17,610 bases of DNA from Jimgerdemannia flammicorona (taxonomy: Eukaryota > Mucoromycota > Endogonomycetes > Endogonales > Endogonaceae): positions 1-17,610 of the forward strand of contig RBNI01002755.1 of the NCBI GenBank assembly GCA_003990745.1, written 5' to 3'. The first letter of the stretch is position 1, and each line of letters begins with the position of its first letter. This document shows, piece after piece, positions 1 through 8,720 of this stretch. The notes under the pieces were generated by a model, which made no database searches, had not been told where the DNA came from, and saw only the letters and a list, made by a program, of their open reading frames with translations. Made by a program: the position numbers and the translations under genes.

Positions 1-440
1 TTTTTTGAGAGGCCTTTACTCTCCATACTTCATTCTCTTGCTCTCCATTTCTCATAGATTCATCTTCTATATACCTCATCTTGCCACTTAAAAAGGCTGT
101 CCATACTTCTTACTCGAGATACATTATATATATTATATATATATATATATATTTTTTTTTAAGTGAGGGGCCTTTACTCTCTATGCTTCTATTTTCTTAC
201 TCTTTATTTCTCATAGATTATGCCTCATCTTACTGCTTGAAAATGCTGTCTGTACTCTTTACTTGAGATATATTACATACATTCTCCATACTTTTTTTTT
301 TAAGTAAGGGAACTTTACTCTCTATACTTCATTCTCTTGCTCTCTATTTCTCATAGATTTATCTTCTATATACCTTACCTTACTACTTGAGAAGGCTGTC
401 TATGTTCTTTACTTGAGATATATTACATACATTCTCTATG
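1..440. repeat. Tandem satellite of 140-158 bp units (three copies)
   Basis: Three successive units start with a T-run, then a G-rich stretch and CTTTACTCTC, then a shared block containing TTTCTCATAGATT, a TTGAAAA/CTTGAGAAGGCTGTC segment and ACTTGAGATA. The anchor CTTTACT recurs near 14, 172 and 313. Unit 1 has an expanded (TA)n tract at 122-152. The units differ mostly by transitions and T-run length. The first unit may be cut by the window edge. Read on the minus strand each unit ends in an A-run, so a SINE-like origin is possible, but I see no Pol III box and favour a simple satellite. Confidence 0.75.
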
Positions 441-1000
441 TTTTTTTTTTTTTTTTTTTAGAGGGGGCTTTTTGCTCACTCTGCTTCATTCTCTCACTCA
501 CTCCACTTCATTCCCTCACTTGCTCTGCTTTTATTCTCTCACTCACTCTGCTTTCATTTCCTTACTTATTCTACTTTTATTCCCTCACTCACTCCACTTT
601 CATTTCCTCACTTGCTCTGCTTTCATTCTCTCACTCACTTTACTTTCATTCTCTCACTCACTCTGCTTTCATTTCCTCACTTACTCTACTTTCATTTTCC
701 TCACTTGCTCCACTTTCATTCCCCTCATTCACTCTGCTTTTATTCTCTCACTTGCTCTGCTTTCATTCTCTTACTCACTCTGCTTTCATTTCCTCACTCA
801 CTCCACTTTTATTCTCTTACTTGCTCTACTTCACTTCTCTCACTTACTCTACTTTACTTCTCTCTCTCTCTATTTCTTACAGCTTATCTTCCATATGTCT
901 CATTACTTGAAAAGGCTGTTTATACTCTATTCTGACCACTCTGACATATCTTGCTACTTGAAAAGGCTATCTGCACTCTTTGCCTAAGGTATGTACTTTA
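441..1000. repeat. Fourth satellite unit expanded by a 22-bp CT-rich minisatellite
   Basis: After a 19-base T-run the unit begins as the previous three (GAGGGGGC), then about 17 copies of a 22-bp motif of the type CTCACTCACTCTGCTTTCAT fill roughly 475-858. After a short (TC)n run the ancestral unit resumes with TATTTCTTAC, ACTTGAAAAGGCTGTTTATA and a second ACTTGAAAAGGCTATCTGCA. Copy differences are mostly C/T. The strand is strongly asymmetric (pyrimidines on +). Long open frames run through all three forward frames because 22 is not a multiple of 3 and the repeat lacks stops; I do not regard them as genes. Confidence 0.8.
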
Positions 1001-1106
1001 TATGTATTCTCTAATCCACCTTACATTATCTCACCTCACCTCACTGTTTTTGATATATTACTTTTAGTACATTGCTTTTGGTACATTGCATTTATTCTCT
1101 ATAATG

Positions 1107-1190
1107 ATGTTTGCTAAGCTGATATTTGTTAAGCCAATGTTTACTAAGCTAATGTTTGCTGAGCTGATGTTTTTTTTTTTTTTTTTTTTT
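1107..1190. repeat. 15-bp tandem repeat (4 copies) followed by poly-T
   Basis: Four contiguous 15-mers of the form ATGTTTGCTAAGCTG lie at 1107, 1122, 1137 and 1152, differing by C/T and G/A plus G/A-type changes, then ATG and a run of 21 T. The unit is a multiple of three and would read M/I-F-x-K/E-L/P, but no credible gene surrounds it. About 40 bases upstream is a looser pair of TTTTAGTACATTGC-like repeats. Confidence 0.75.
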
Positions 1191-1500
1191 ATAGTTACTT
1201 GGACTCCTTCCTTTATTAATATATCCATCTATTCTATATATAAGATACTGTGCCCACCCCTAACCAATTCCCCTAGGCCCCCCCCCTCCCCCTACCCTCT
1301 CTCAATGAAAGACTACTTTGTCATTTACCATCTCCACCCATCCACCACTCTGTTTATATATCTCTTCCATCAGATGGTAATAATGCCCACCCTGGGGACC
1401 CCAACCAACCCACTATCTGGTCAGCAAATCTCCCAACAACCCCTTCTATCTTGACAACTTCTCCTATATACCCATCTGTCATCTCTTCTCAAAAACAAAG
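1191..1500. other. C-rich intergenic stretch, no recognisable gene
   Basis: Unlike its surroundings this stretch is C-rich on +, with a CCCCCCC/CCCCC tract near 1280 and many CCA/CCC triplets. Forward frames are fairly open and proline/threonine-rich, but none shows a family signature, and the only ATG-initiated frame begins in the 15-bp repeat and T-run. I see no RNA gene or mobile-element end. It may be a decayed fragment of a Pro-rich coding sequence. Confidence 0.3.
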
Positions 1501-1599
1501 AGCCAATGTCCAGCCAGCCCTACCTATAAGCTGATGTTTACTATAATAATATACTAGTAACATAAAGACTGATTGGGAGAGTGTTTTCTGATCTGTACC

Positions 1600-2012
1600 A
1601 AAAATATACTCTCTCATTTCTGAGAAGAACCTCTTGTAGTCTATCTTTGATATTTCATCTAAAAGACCATTTGGGAGAGTATCTCTCAATTTGTACCAAC
1701 AAAGTACTCTCTCTCCAGAGAAGGACCTCCTGTAGCTGGTCTTCAGTATCCTGGAGAGGCTGATCAGGATAGTGTCCTCTTATTTGTGCTAGCTATATAC
1801 TCTCACTTTAGTAGAGAACCTCTTTCAGCTAGCCTCTGATATTCACCCTTAGGAGGAGGACTTCTGGCAGCTGAGCTTACCTATCTTGCCATGGCAGGGA
1901 TATCATGAGGATGACTGGAGACTGGTTGGGAGAGTGACTCCCAATCTGTACTGATGATGTCCTCTCTCTTCAGAGAAGTACCTCTCATGGCCAGTCTCTG
2001 GTATCTTTCTAT
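1600..2012 (-). pseudogene. Decayed tandem-repeat protein segment (32-residue repeat)
   Basis: On the minus strand one frame starting near 2009 reads RYQRLAMRGTSLKREDIIST and continues through a 96-nt periodic repeat. Aligned pieces of successive copies are REDIISTDWESLSQPV, EYIASTNKRTLS, REYFVGTN and REYIFGTDQKTLSQSV, each preceded by an R-G-[TS]-S-L-K-like stretch. There are four clear copies and one partial copy (about 1855-1914). Eight in-frame stops (TAG/TGA) occur where other copies show Arg, Gln or Trp, and a 2-base insertion shifts the last copy. The constant phase over about 380 nt argues for a former protein-coding repeat rather than a neutral satellite. I do not recognise the family. 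Confidence 0.5.
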
Positions 2013-2154
2013 ATCTCTCAGCATCTCTTATTAGTCATGTTTTTTTTTTTTTCCATTCTGACAATCCCTCTCTTTGCACTGCCAGGTTCTTTCAGTATAT
2101 TATTGTGAAATGAAAGATAATTTTATCTCTACTGATTTTACTGACTACTTTGAG
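2013..2154. other. Spacer with T-run, nothing recognised
   Basis: Contains a run of 14 T near 2039-2052 and a CT-rich patch. No repeat, promoter or RNA feature could be supported. Confidence 0.4.
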
Positions 2155-2446
2155 GTAGAAGTTAGAGATTGCTTTAGTAATTCCCTCAACCCTTCTATCT
2201 AGTAAAGTTGGTCCTAGGTTGGATTTTGGAAAACTCTTGGAATATGATATTTTGGAAAAGTTTTTAGACTTGCTAGCTTATGTGATTGATATAGAGCAAG
2301 AAATTGATGTACTTCAGGAGATGTTTAGAAGTCTCTACTATGAGGAATTGTCTGAGCTATAGTATTTTCATTTTTCTGAGAGCTCTTCTCTGATGGGTCA
2401 GAAAATATATAATCAAATTTTTCAATATCTTCCTACTATTTAAGTA
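2155..2446 (+). pseudogene. Coding-like fragment, unrecognised
   Basis: A forward frame without an ATG is open for about 65 codons to a TAG near 2359 and, read past it, for about 28 more to a TAA near 2443. It contains the acidic, helix-like stretch LDFGKLLEYDILEKFL followed by DIEQEIDVLQEMFRSLYYEE, suggestive of a coiled coil. A GTAAGT at the end of the open stretch and a TTTTCAG just after it resemble intron borders but could be chance in such AT-rich DNA. No family recognised. It could be the remains of a host gene or of another transposon. Confidence 0.3.
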
Positions 2447-2456
2447 AGTTTTCAGA

Positions 2457-2526
2457 TTTTATTTTATTTTATTTTATTTTATTTTTAAGAGAGAGGAGGG
2501 GGGGGAGGGAGGGGGGGAGAGAGGGG
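2457..2526. repeat. (ATTTT)n microsatellite joined to a G-rich purine tract
   Basis: About six ATTTT units are followed directly by a purine-only tract with G-runs of 9, 3, 7 and 4 separated by A or AGA (about 2488-2526). The G-runs could form an intramolecular G-quadruplex on the + strand. Nothing shows that it is functional. Confidence 0.7.
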
Positions 2527-2830
2527 ATGTAAAGGTGTGCCCATTCAAATTATTTATAAGATTATTTTGCTTTTTATTTTAATTTTTAGAAAATGAAGAA
2601 GGATTGATGTAAAATACTATTTGCAGATTTTTTAGATCAACAATATCAATATTAGATAAATCAGCAAAATCTCAAGATCAAATTTATCCAAACTTAGTTC
2701 TATATTCCAAGTCTGCAGGATTTCAAAATACTGAGAATTCTGAGGCTTAATCTTTTAGAAGGTTAGATAACAACACTTTATACATATACAAAATCTAAAA
2801 GAAGTAGGATAGCAATATTCTGTCAAGTCT
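2527..2830. other. AT-rich stretch with broken coding-like frames
   Basis: Short forward frames look protein-like (for example around 2620-2760) but switch frame and hold many stops. TTTTAATTTTTAG at about 2577-2589 resembles a 3' splice site. It is probably continuous with the decayed frame that follows, but I cannot define a gene. Confidence 0.25.
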
Positions 2831-3766
2831 TTAGAAAAAGGGTGCCAAAATTGTTTTTGAACTGTAATATTTTTGGAGTCCTCTATCTTGCTAGCTGGTA
2901 TTCTAAATTCACATCACAATTATATTCTCTTAGATACTGATATGAAGAAAGTTATTCTTATCATTTGGAGGAGAATGTTGGAAGGTCAAATAAGCCAGAT
3001 TTTAACAGATATTTATAAGAAGATATTCAAAGTTCAGAAAGCTGGATTGTATGATAAAGCTTAAGCTAAAACTGAATCTTATATATCAACTGGCTACACT
3101 TTGACCTATACTGGAGAGATGCATTATAGTATTATATCTCTCAATAATTTTAAACCAAAAATTGGACAAGATAAATGAGAGGAATATGAAATAGTTATTA
3201 TAGAGATAGCTTTACTTCTTTTCAATACTTCTTACCAGATATAGTGATAAATTCCCTTGCTTTATCTAATTTTTAACCAATTCAATGCTCCTTATTATTT
3301 ATCTCCTGAGGAAATTTCAGGGAGTATCTCAATATTCTTGGCATTCTTGGTATCCTCAGTATCTCTGGCATCCTTAGCATCTCCAACATCCTCAGTATTC
3401 TTGGTATCTCTGATATCTCTGACATTCTCAGTATCCTTGATATCTCTAACATTCTTGACATTCTCAACTTTAGTACTAGCATCTTTATTAGCTTTGAAAT
3501 TACCTAGAATAGATAGAGGTCAGATAAATCTGAGTCAATCTGGAATACATTTTAGACTTGAAGAATTTCAGTTTGAGCAAAATATAGTAAAAGTCAGCAA
3601 TATATTTTTTGACTAATGTGTAAGCTCTCCTACTTATACTGATCAAGATGTGATACCTGTTTTACTCTGCATTGTCAAATATAAAGAATAGTATATCTCA
3701 AAATCCAGGAGTTTGTTTTATAATTTAGCTTATGATATGTATCAGAGTTCTGCTAGAGTCTAATAT
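2831..3766 (+). pseudogene. Long decayed reading frame, unrecognised
   Basis: One forward frame can be followed for about 310 codons. Interruptions are few and mostly of the type expected from C-to-T or G-to-A change: TAA at 3062 between KA and AKTESY, TGA at 3176, three consecutive stops TAG TGA TAA at 3242-3250, TAA at 3614, TAG near 3689 and TAA near 3764. Segments include TDIYKKIFKVQKAGLYDKA, NQFNAPYYLSPEEISGSI and a later RLEEFQFEQNIVKVSNIFFD. Residues coded at about 3330-3480 form a low-complexity [SL]-[AIV]-rich run from a 9-12 bp DNA repeat. I do not recognise the family. The Gln/Trp-type stop placement matches decay in the retrotransposon. Confidence 0.4.
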
Positions 3767-4134
3767 AATGATAGTGTTTTACTCAAATCAACTACATGAT
3801 TTGATAATTATTAGAGATAAGGAAGTTTTGAACAGTTTATCTCTAAGTATCTATTACAGAATCTTAGAAGTTGTATACTACTATAATAATTTTTTTGGAA
3901 ACTTAGGAGAGCAAAAAAATCTATAGATATTTTGTATATTTGGTAACTGATTTTCATGTTATATTATAGTTTTTAAATATTTGGTAGAAGTTTGGCAAAT
4001 ATAGTATTCTTTTTTTGGGGGGTTTTTTTTACTAAAGAATTGCTCTTTTTGTGGACCTATCAATTTGTGCTAGTTGACTCCTAATTCAGTTTAGTTTGTT
4101 ATCTGAAGAATTTACCAAGATTCTAGCTTCTAAG
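3767..4134. other. AT-rich spacer, nothing recognised
   Basis: Short forward frames with many stops, a TTTTTTTGGGGGG junction near 4012-4022, and no repeat, RNA gene or signature. It may be the eroded 3' continuation of the preceding decayed frame. Confidence 0.3.
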
Positions 4135-4342
4135 GTGAATTTGAGTTGGCTCAAATTGACCTGAACTCATCATATATTGAATTTAAATTTGAACTGATTC
4201 AAATTCATCACATGATGAATTCAAATCAATTTAAATTTATTACATGATAAATTTGAACCAATTCAAATTCATTACATAATGAATTCAGATTAATTCAAAT
4301 TTATCATATGATGAATTCGAACTGGCTCAAATTAGTCACATG
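4135..4342. repeat. 32-bp tandem repeat with palindromic core, about 6 copies
   Basis: Exact 32-bp spacing from 4215: copies start at 4215, 4247, 4279 and 4311, each of the form ATGAATTCAAATYRATTYAA then ATTYATYACATG. Two longer, more diverged copies precede them (about 4135-4175 and 4176-4214). The junction between copies, TCATCACATGATGA-like, is near-palindromic, and TTGAA/TTCAA are also arranged symmetrically. Substitutions between copies are overwhelmingly C/T or G/A. There are no unique spacers, so it is not CRISPR-like. Confidence 0.8.
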
Positions 4343-4439
4343 GTTAGTAAATTCAAATTAGGTTTGAATTTCTCTAACTTGATCAGAGTACTAATAAAGA
4401 ACTTAATAAATAGTAAAGAGAATCTTAGCAAAGGAAACT

Positions 4440-4950
4440 TTAGTATATTTTTTAAATAGATCTATTTATATATATAATTTATACTTCATTATCTATCTCT
4501 TTATATATTTTAAAACTAATAAGTTTTAATTTATAAGTAATATTTATATATTTGAAAGATTTTTTTTTTATAAATTTCTATATAAGTATTAATTCTATAG
4601 AATTTAAAACTATAGATATTATTTTTTAAAAATTTTAAAAGTTATAATTATAATTTTTCTAGTACATTACTTTATTCTTTTTTAATATATCTCAATAAAG
4701 TTAAGTTTATAATAAATCTTTTAATAAAAGATAATATTTTAATTTTTTCTTTTTATAATATTTTTAAATAAAAATTTCCAAATTATAAAATTAAACTATA
4801 GTTTTAAAATTTATTAAGTATAATATCTCAATTATATAGAATTTTTATTAATAGCTATTTATATTTATTATATATTTTTAATAGATTCTTTTATCAAAGT
4901 TCTCTTTCTATTAATATTTATTTATATTATTAAAGAAAGTATCTCTTAAT
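4440..4950. other. Extreme AT-rich block, left of the retrotransposon
   Basis: About 500 bases almost without G or C, no CpG, and stops in every frame. Together with the block on the far side of the element it appears to be the original insertion target. This composition is typical of heavily RIP-mutated or otherwise C-depleted fungal repeat DNA. No ancestral element can be recognised. Confidence 0.6.
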
Positions 4951-4951
4951 A

Positions 4952-4955
4952 GTAC
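4952..4955. repeat. Target-site duplication, left copy (GTAC)
   Basis: GTAC lies immediately before the 5' LTR and again immediately after the 3' LTR (15222-15225). Including the preceding A it could be read as AGTAC on both sides if the last A of the 3' LTR is assigned to the flank, giving 5 bp. Either length fits Ty3/gypsy integration. Confidence 0.75.
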
Positions 4956-5069
4956 TATGATAAACTAGGATGTACCACCTGAATTATACCTTAGCCAGAT
5001 AACGCGAATAATTAGTCAGATGACATGAACATATAGTATAGTAACCAGCAACCATTGCTGCAGAAACTG

Positions 5070-5078
5070 TATAAATAG
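5070..5078 (+). promoter_or_regulatory. TATA box of 5' LTR
   Basis: TATAAATAG lies 115 bases inside the LTR and is identical in both LTRs although their surroundings differ, suggesting the RNA polymerase II core promoter of the element. Transcription would start some tens of bases downstream, placing U3 at about the first 140 bases. Confidence 0.55.
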
Positions 5079-5224
5079 CCAGACTACCAGATAAGGTATA
5101 TCTGTGCAGGATCTGCACACTTGTGCTAGACCTACACAACTTGTCATAAATAGCAAATCTATAGTTAGCCACTTAGTAACCAGATAGCAACCAACTTATA
5201 TAAATTACCCCAGAGACAAGAGTG

Positions 5225-5230
5225 AATAAA
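5225..5230 (+). terminator. AATAAA polyadenylation signal in 5' LTR
   Basis: AATAAA within GAGTGAATAAACCTCAG, about 150 bases downstream of the TATA box and conserved in the 3' LTR. In a working element only the 3' LTR copy would be used. Confidence 0.45.
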
Positions 5231-6286
5231 CCTCAGTCCAAAAGTTGAATACAAACTAAAGCAAAAGTCAATTGTCTGATATACTTAGGAGAAACACCTG
5301 CTAAAAGTCACTTGATCTAGGAAGGATTGTAATACTTAGGAGATATGTCTGCCAATGAGCCACTGCCAAGAAGTTGTGAGCTTGGTTCTCTTCTCTTCTA
5401 CTCCAGTCCACTTTCTGATATAAAGAATAAGTCTGTTTTTGGTCTGCTTGCCAGATAAGCCTGAAGTTTGCCACCAAGTTCAAGGAAGAACTTCACCACC
5501 CTTTTTCAAGAAGCTCACCATTTCTAAGTTCTTCGCCATATTCCTAGTTGAAGCCGCTGGTTCAGGAAGAATCTGCGACATCTAAGTAATCCACACCATT
5601 CACTGTTTTGAGTTATCTGCATTCTCAGAAGAATCTGCACCATCTGAGTTAATTCCCAGTTAAGCCACCATTTTCAAGTTATCTGCAATTTTCAAGTTAT
5701 CCACCATATTTCCAGTTGAAGCTGCTGATTCAGGAAGAATCCATGTCATCAAATTTCCAGAAGAGCCATTGATTCAGGAAGAATCTGTGATATCTGAGTT
5801 ATTTGTTCCCAGTGAGTCCGGTATAGAAGAAACCATGCCAGTATAATTCCCAGTAAGTCAAATCGAGTTGTCTACCAGATCCACATAAGGAATATCACCA
5901 AGATCATTATACCAGAAATCGCATACTTTTGGAGATCATCACACTACACAGAGATCGCTCATCACTCAAGAAGGAGAACTGCTAAATTGCCAGACTATCA
6001 TACAGAGATCGTTGTGCTATACAAATTGTGACATTCCCAGTTAACCCAAGAAGGAAACCCATTCACACATACAAATCGCCATTACATCCAGAGAACCATC
6101 CCAATTAGGAAATTGACATACAAATTGCTTGCAGATATCCAGCTTTGACTATTATATCACTAAACACCAAAGACCTCAGGAACCAAGAACATTTTGTTGC
6201 TTTTGACAAAGTAACTGGGGGCTCAAGCCAAACTACATCAACTCCCAACCTTGTAATTTGCCTCCATTGAGCTGGTACATTACATT

Positions 6287-6303
6287 TGGAGACTCAACTG
6301 AGA
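6287..6303 (+). promoter_or_regulatory. Candidate primer-binding site
   Basis: Two bases after the LTR end the sequence TGGAGACTCAACTGAG begins with TGG, the complement of a tRNA 3' CCA end, in the place where minus-strand DNA synthesis is primed in LTR elements. I could not assign the primer tRNA by eye, and self-priming is not excluded. Confidence 0.45.
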
Positions 6304-6323
6304 ATATTTCAAAATTGACATAA

Positions 6324-8339
6324 CTTTTCAGCTCACAAGAACCCACAGTCAAGCTGGATACATTTGATACAACACCAACCTCTGCTACTATAGGAGAACT
6401 AGTTATTACCAGTATTTGGACAGGAAGAGAAGTAATTACTTCAAGACTTGCTAATTACCCAGTATCAGAAGGATCTCAACCAGAACCAGAAGGCAGTACA
6501 GCCCAAAATCTCCAACCAGATCAACCAGACAATACAGACAGCCCTGCTAGAGATTTTGGAGAACTTGCACAAGAACTAGAAGATCTTATCACATGAACCC
6601 AATACTTTACAGCCAGACACCCCACACCAGTCCCACCAATCTCACCAATAGAACCCCTACCATAACTTCTTGCAGAACCAGAAGTAGCTCCTACAAGAAT
6701 ACCTAGGCCTATTCCACTCTACCCAAGGACCAGAACACCATCCTCAAGATACCCAAGTACCCCTATCTCTAGTGATAGTTCAGAAAGTGAATCAGAATCA
6801 GAATCCGAACCTGAACCAGAATCAGAAGAAAGTGATGATGAAATGACCACCTCATTGCCAATCTTTGCAGGATACCCAGAGGAAGACCCCAGAGAATTCC
6901 TTGATAGAATTAAAGAAATTGCAGCTTTGAGGAATCTCTCAGATAAAAGAAAAATTGCCATCTACAAAGCTCAGCTCAGAGGACCAGCCAGAGGAATTTT
7001 CCATCGAACAGCAAACAACTGAGATTCAGAACTAGCAAGATAGATATAAGTAGCAATATCTGATGAGCTAGAATATGAGGCCATGGTCCACTGGCTCATT
7101 GAAAAGTATGCAGGAAACAAAACCTGCCACAAGGCTCAGGAATCCATCATGGGGATGAAGATGAATCTTGGAGAATCACCCAGAGCCTTCTTCACAAGAA
7201 TTCAGAAGAGAATGCATTCTGCCAGGTTCAATGCCACCAACCAGGACATCATAGGTCTAATGACCTTCATGAATGGAATTCCCCTGAATATTGCTCAGCA
7301 TATCTGCACTCTAGGTATCAGAAGGTCTGAAGAGCAAGTAGATGCAGCTCAAGGATTCTTCGATGTCAGACAAGGAACTACCTGGAGTGATCATGACAAA
7401 AAAGAAGATAAAGAAGATATCCTGGTCAAAGCCCTACAAGGACTCCTTCAAGGACAAGAAAGATCTGAAGACAGAAGGCCAGCCAAGGAAGGAAAGAAGG
7501 ACAGAAGTGAAATCCAAGATCTCAGCTCCAAGTTAGACTGATTGGTTGGACAGATTGAAAAACTCACCACATGCGAAAATTTGGGCTACCAAGACAACGG
7601 GGGATACCCATCACAGAGGAGCCAAGGTTATCTACCAAGAGATAACAGGAGTTACTAGCAAGAAGAAAGAAGATATCCTGTCTGAGACAGAGTCCAAGTC
7701 TAATGCTTCCACTGTAGACAACTCAGACACTATGCCACTGAATGTGACAACAAAAAAAGTGACTGAAGGGGCTCAGAACCAGCAAACTGAAGAAGTGACA
7801 CCCAGTATAAGAGGACTGAAGCCCATCCTGTTGAAGATTTCGAGGAAGCAAGTAATAGTGAAGACTACAGTGACCTAGACCTGTACCCTACCAAGGTTAC
7901 CATCTGAAAAACAGTTTACTCAGCAGAGAAAAGGAAGAGACCTGTAGGAAGGCCATCCAGAAATGTCAGCAGAAGAATGATCCAAGAAGAAGACAAAGAA
8001 CATGAGGAGGAACAAGTAGAAACACCTCTCCAAACCCTCTCACCTTTTGTCCCTGAGACAAATGAGTTGCTCCCAGAAGATGAAGAAATGGAATAAGAAG
8101 AATGGGAACCTGCTGCTCCAAAGCCCAAGAAAAAGTACACTCCGAAGACCATGCCTAGAGACATTTACAATGAAGCCTGGCAGAAGTTTCAAGAAGCCAA
8201 GATAGAAGTCCCTCTCCTGCAGTTCTTGTAACTGACACCAGCTGGAGTCTGAAACAAATTACTGAGAACCACCAGGTCTAGCACTGGCCGAGTTTCAATC
8301 CCACAGCAAGAACCAGCTTCCATCCCTGTCCAAGCAGCC
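6324..8339 (+). pseudogene. Gag (capsid and CCHC nucleocapsid), degenerate
   Basis: Gag polyprotein forms the retrotransposon particle and binds its RNA. One frame runs throughout. Its ATG is lost; an ATA at 6390 in a good position could be a mutated start. An acidic Ser/Glu tract (about 6771-6840, ESESESEPEPESEESDDE) is followed by the retrotransposon-Gag core with PIFAGYPEEDPREFLDRI (from about 6858) and later ESPRAFFTRIQKRM. A zinc knuckle CFHCRQLRHYATEC at 7704-7745 fits C-x2-C-x4-H-x4-C exactly. A basic KRKRPVGRPSR stretch follows at 7929-7961. Stops include 6594, 6663, 7020, 7041, 7047, 7539, 7656, 7683, 7701, 7764 and 7788, mostly TGA/TAG/TAA where Trp or Gln fit. The Gag/protease border is not defined. 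Confidence 0.85.
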
Positions 8340-8720
8340 AAAAGACATGTCAGCACCTACTTACATGAAGATATTGGAGGACAAAAAGTGAAAATCCTTA
8401 TAGACACAGGAGCAGCTGTCTATGTCATTGCCAAACGATTCTTGGACACCCTCCAATGGCCCATTGATGGACCATCGAACCTCAGCATCATAGTAGCAGA
8501 TGGAGCTCGAACTCAACCCTTTGGAGAAGTACAAAATATCACCATCTCTCTTGGACACATTCAGTTCTCCATCTCCAAAGCTATTGTCACTAAAGCTGTT
8601 ACCTATAACATGATTCTTGGCACTAACTGGATGAAGGAAATGAATACAGTTATTGATATTGGCCAATAAGTACTCAAGTTTGATTATCGAGGCAAGAAGT
8701 ATAGGGTTAAGGTGACCAGC
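8340..8720 (+). pseudogene. Retroviral-type aspartic protease
   Basis: The protease cuts the polyprotein into mature parts and works as a homodimer, each chain giving one catalytic Asp. In the same frame as Gag, KILIDTGAAVYVIAKRF (from 8388) carries the D-T-G-A active site with Asp at 8403-8405, a flap-like region follows, and ILGTNWM at 8613-8633 matches the family's closing LGxxWL motif. The length of about 100 residues fits a retropepsin. The core is open from 8388 to a TAA at 8667, just beyond the last motif. A preceding TAG/TGA-containing stretch links it to Gag. This is the best preserved module of the element. Confidence 0.88.

Larger units (their letters stand above)
4956..6284 (+). 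repeat. 5' LTR
   Basis: Matches the 3' LTR over its full length. It begins TATGATAAAC where the 3' copy has TGTGATAAAC (the terminal TG has become TA) and ends in TTACA, so termini are the usual TG...CA with imperfect inverted repeat TGTGATA/TATTACA. In the first 124 bases there are 12 differences from the 3' LTR, all transitions. A long region downstream of the AATAAA signal (about 1 kb) contains diverged internal modules with the shared core TTCAGGAAGAATC. It also carries two copies of a 19-bp repeat near 5110-5145, where the 3' LTR has three. Confidence 0.93.

Noticed and set aside
1..440. SINE family with A-tails on the minus strand
   Set aside because: Units are in head-to-tail array without target duplications or Pol III A/B boxes that I can identify.
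413..987. Overlapping long forward ORFs, Ser/Leu/His/Phe-rich
   Set aside because: All three frames are open because a CT-rich 22-bp repeat lacks stops. No protein family, no consistent phase, start codons inside repeats or T-runs.
3282..3482. Minus-strand ORF with Ile/Leu/Arg-Met repeats
   Set aside because: It is the antisense of the 9-12 bp low-complexity DNA repeat inside the decayed forward frame.
4135..4342. Possible CRISPR array
   Set aside because: The 32-bp units are contiguous with no unique spacers, in a eukaryote-like context.
4956..6284. Genes inside the LTRs (short minus-strand ORFs such as 4984-5172 and 5301-5483)
   Set aside because: The equivalent frames are not conserved between the two LTRs beyond DNA identity, and LTR position explains the sequence.
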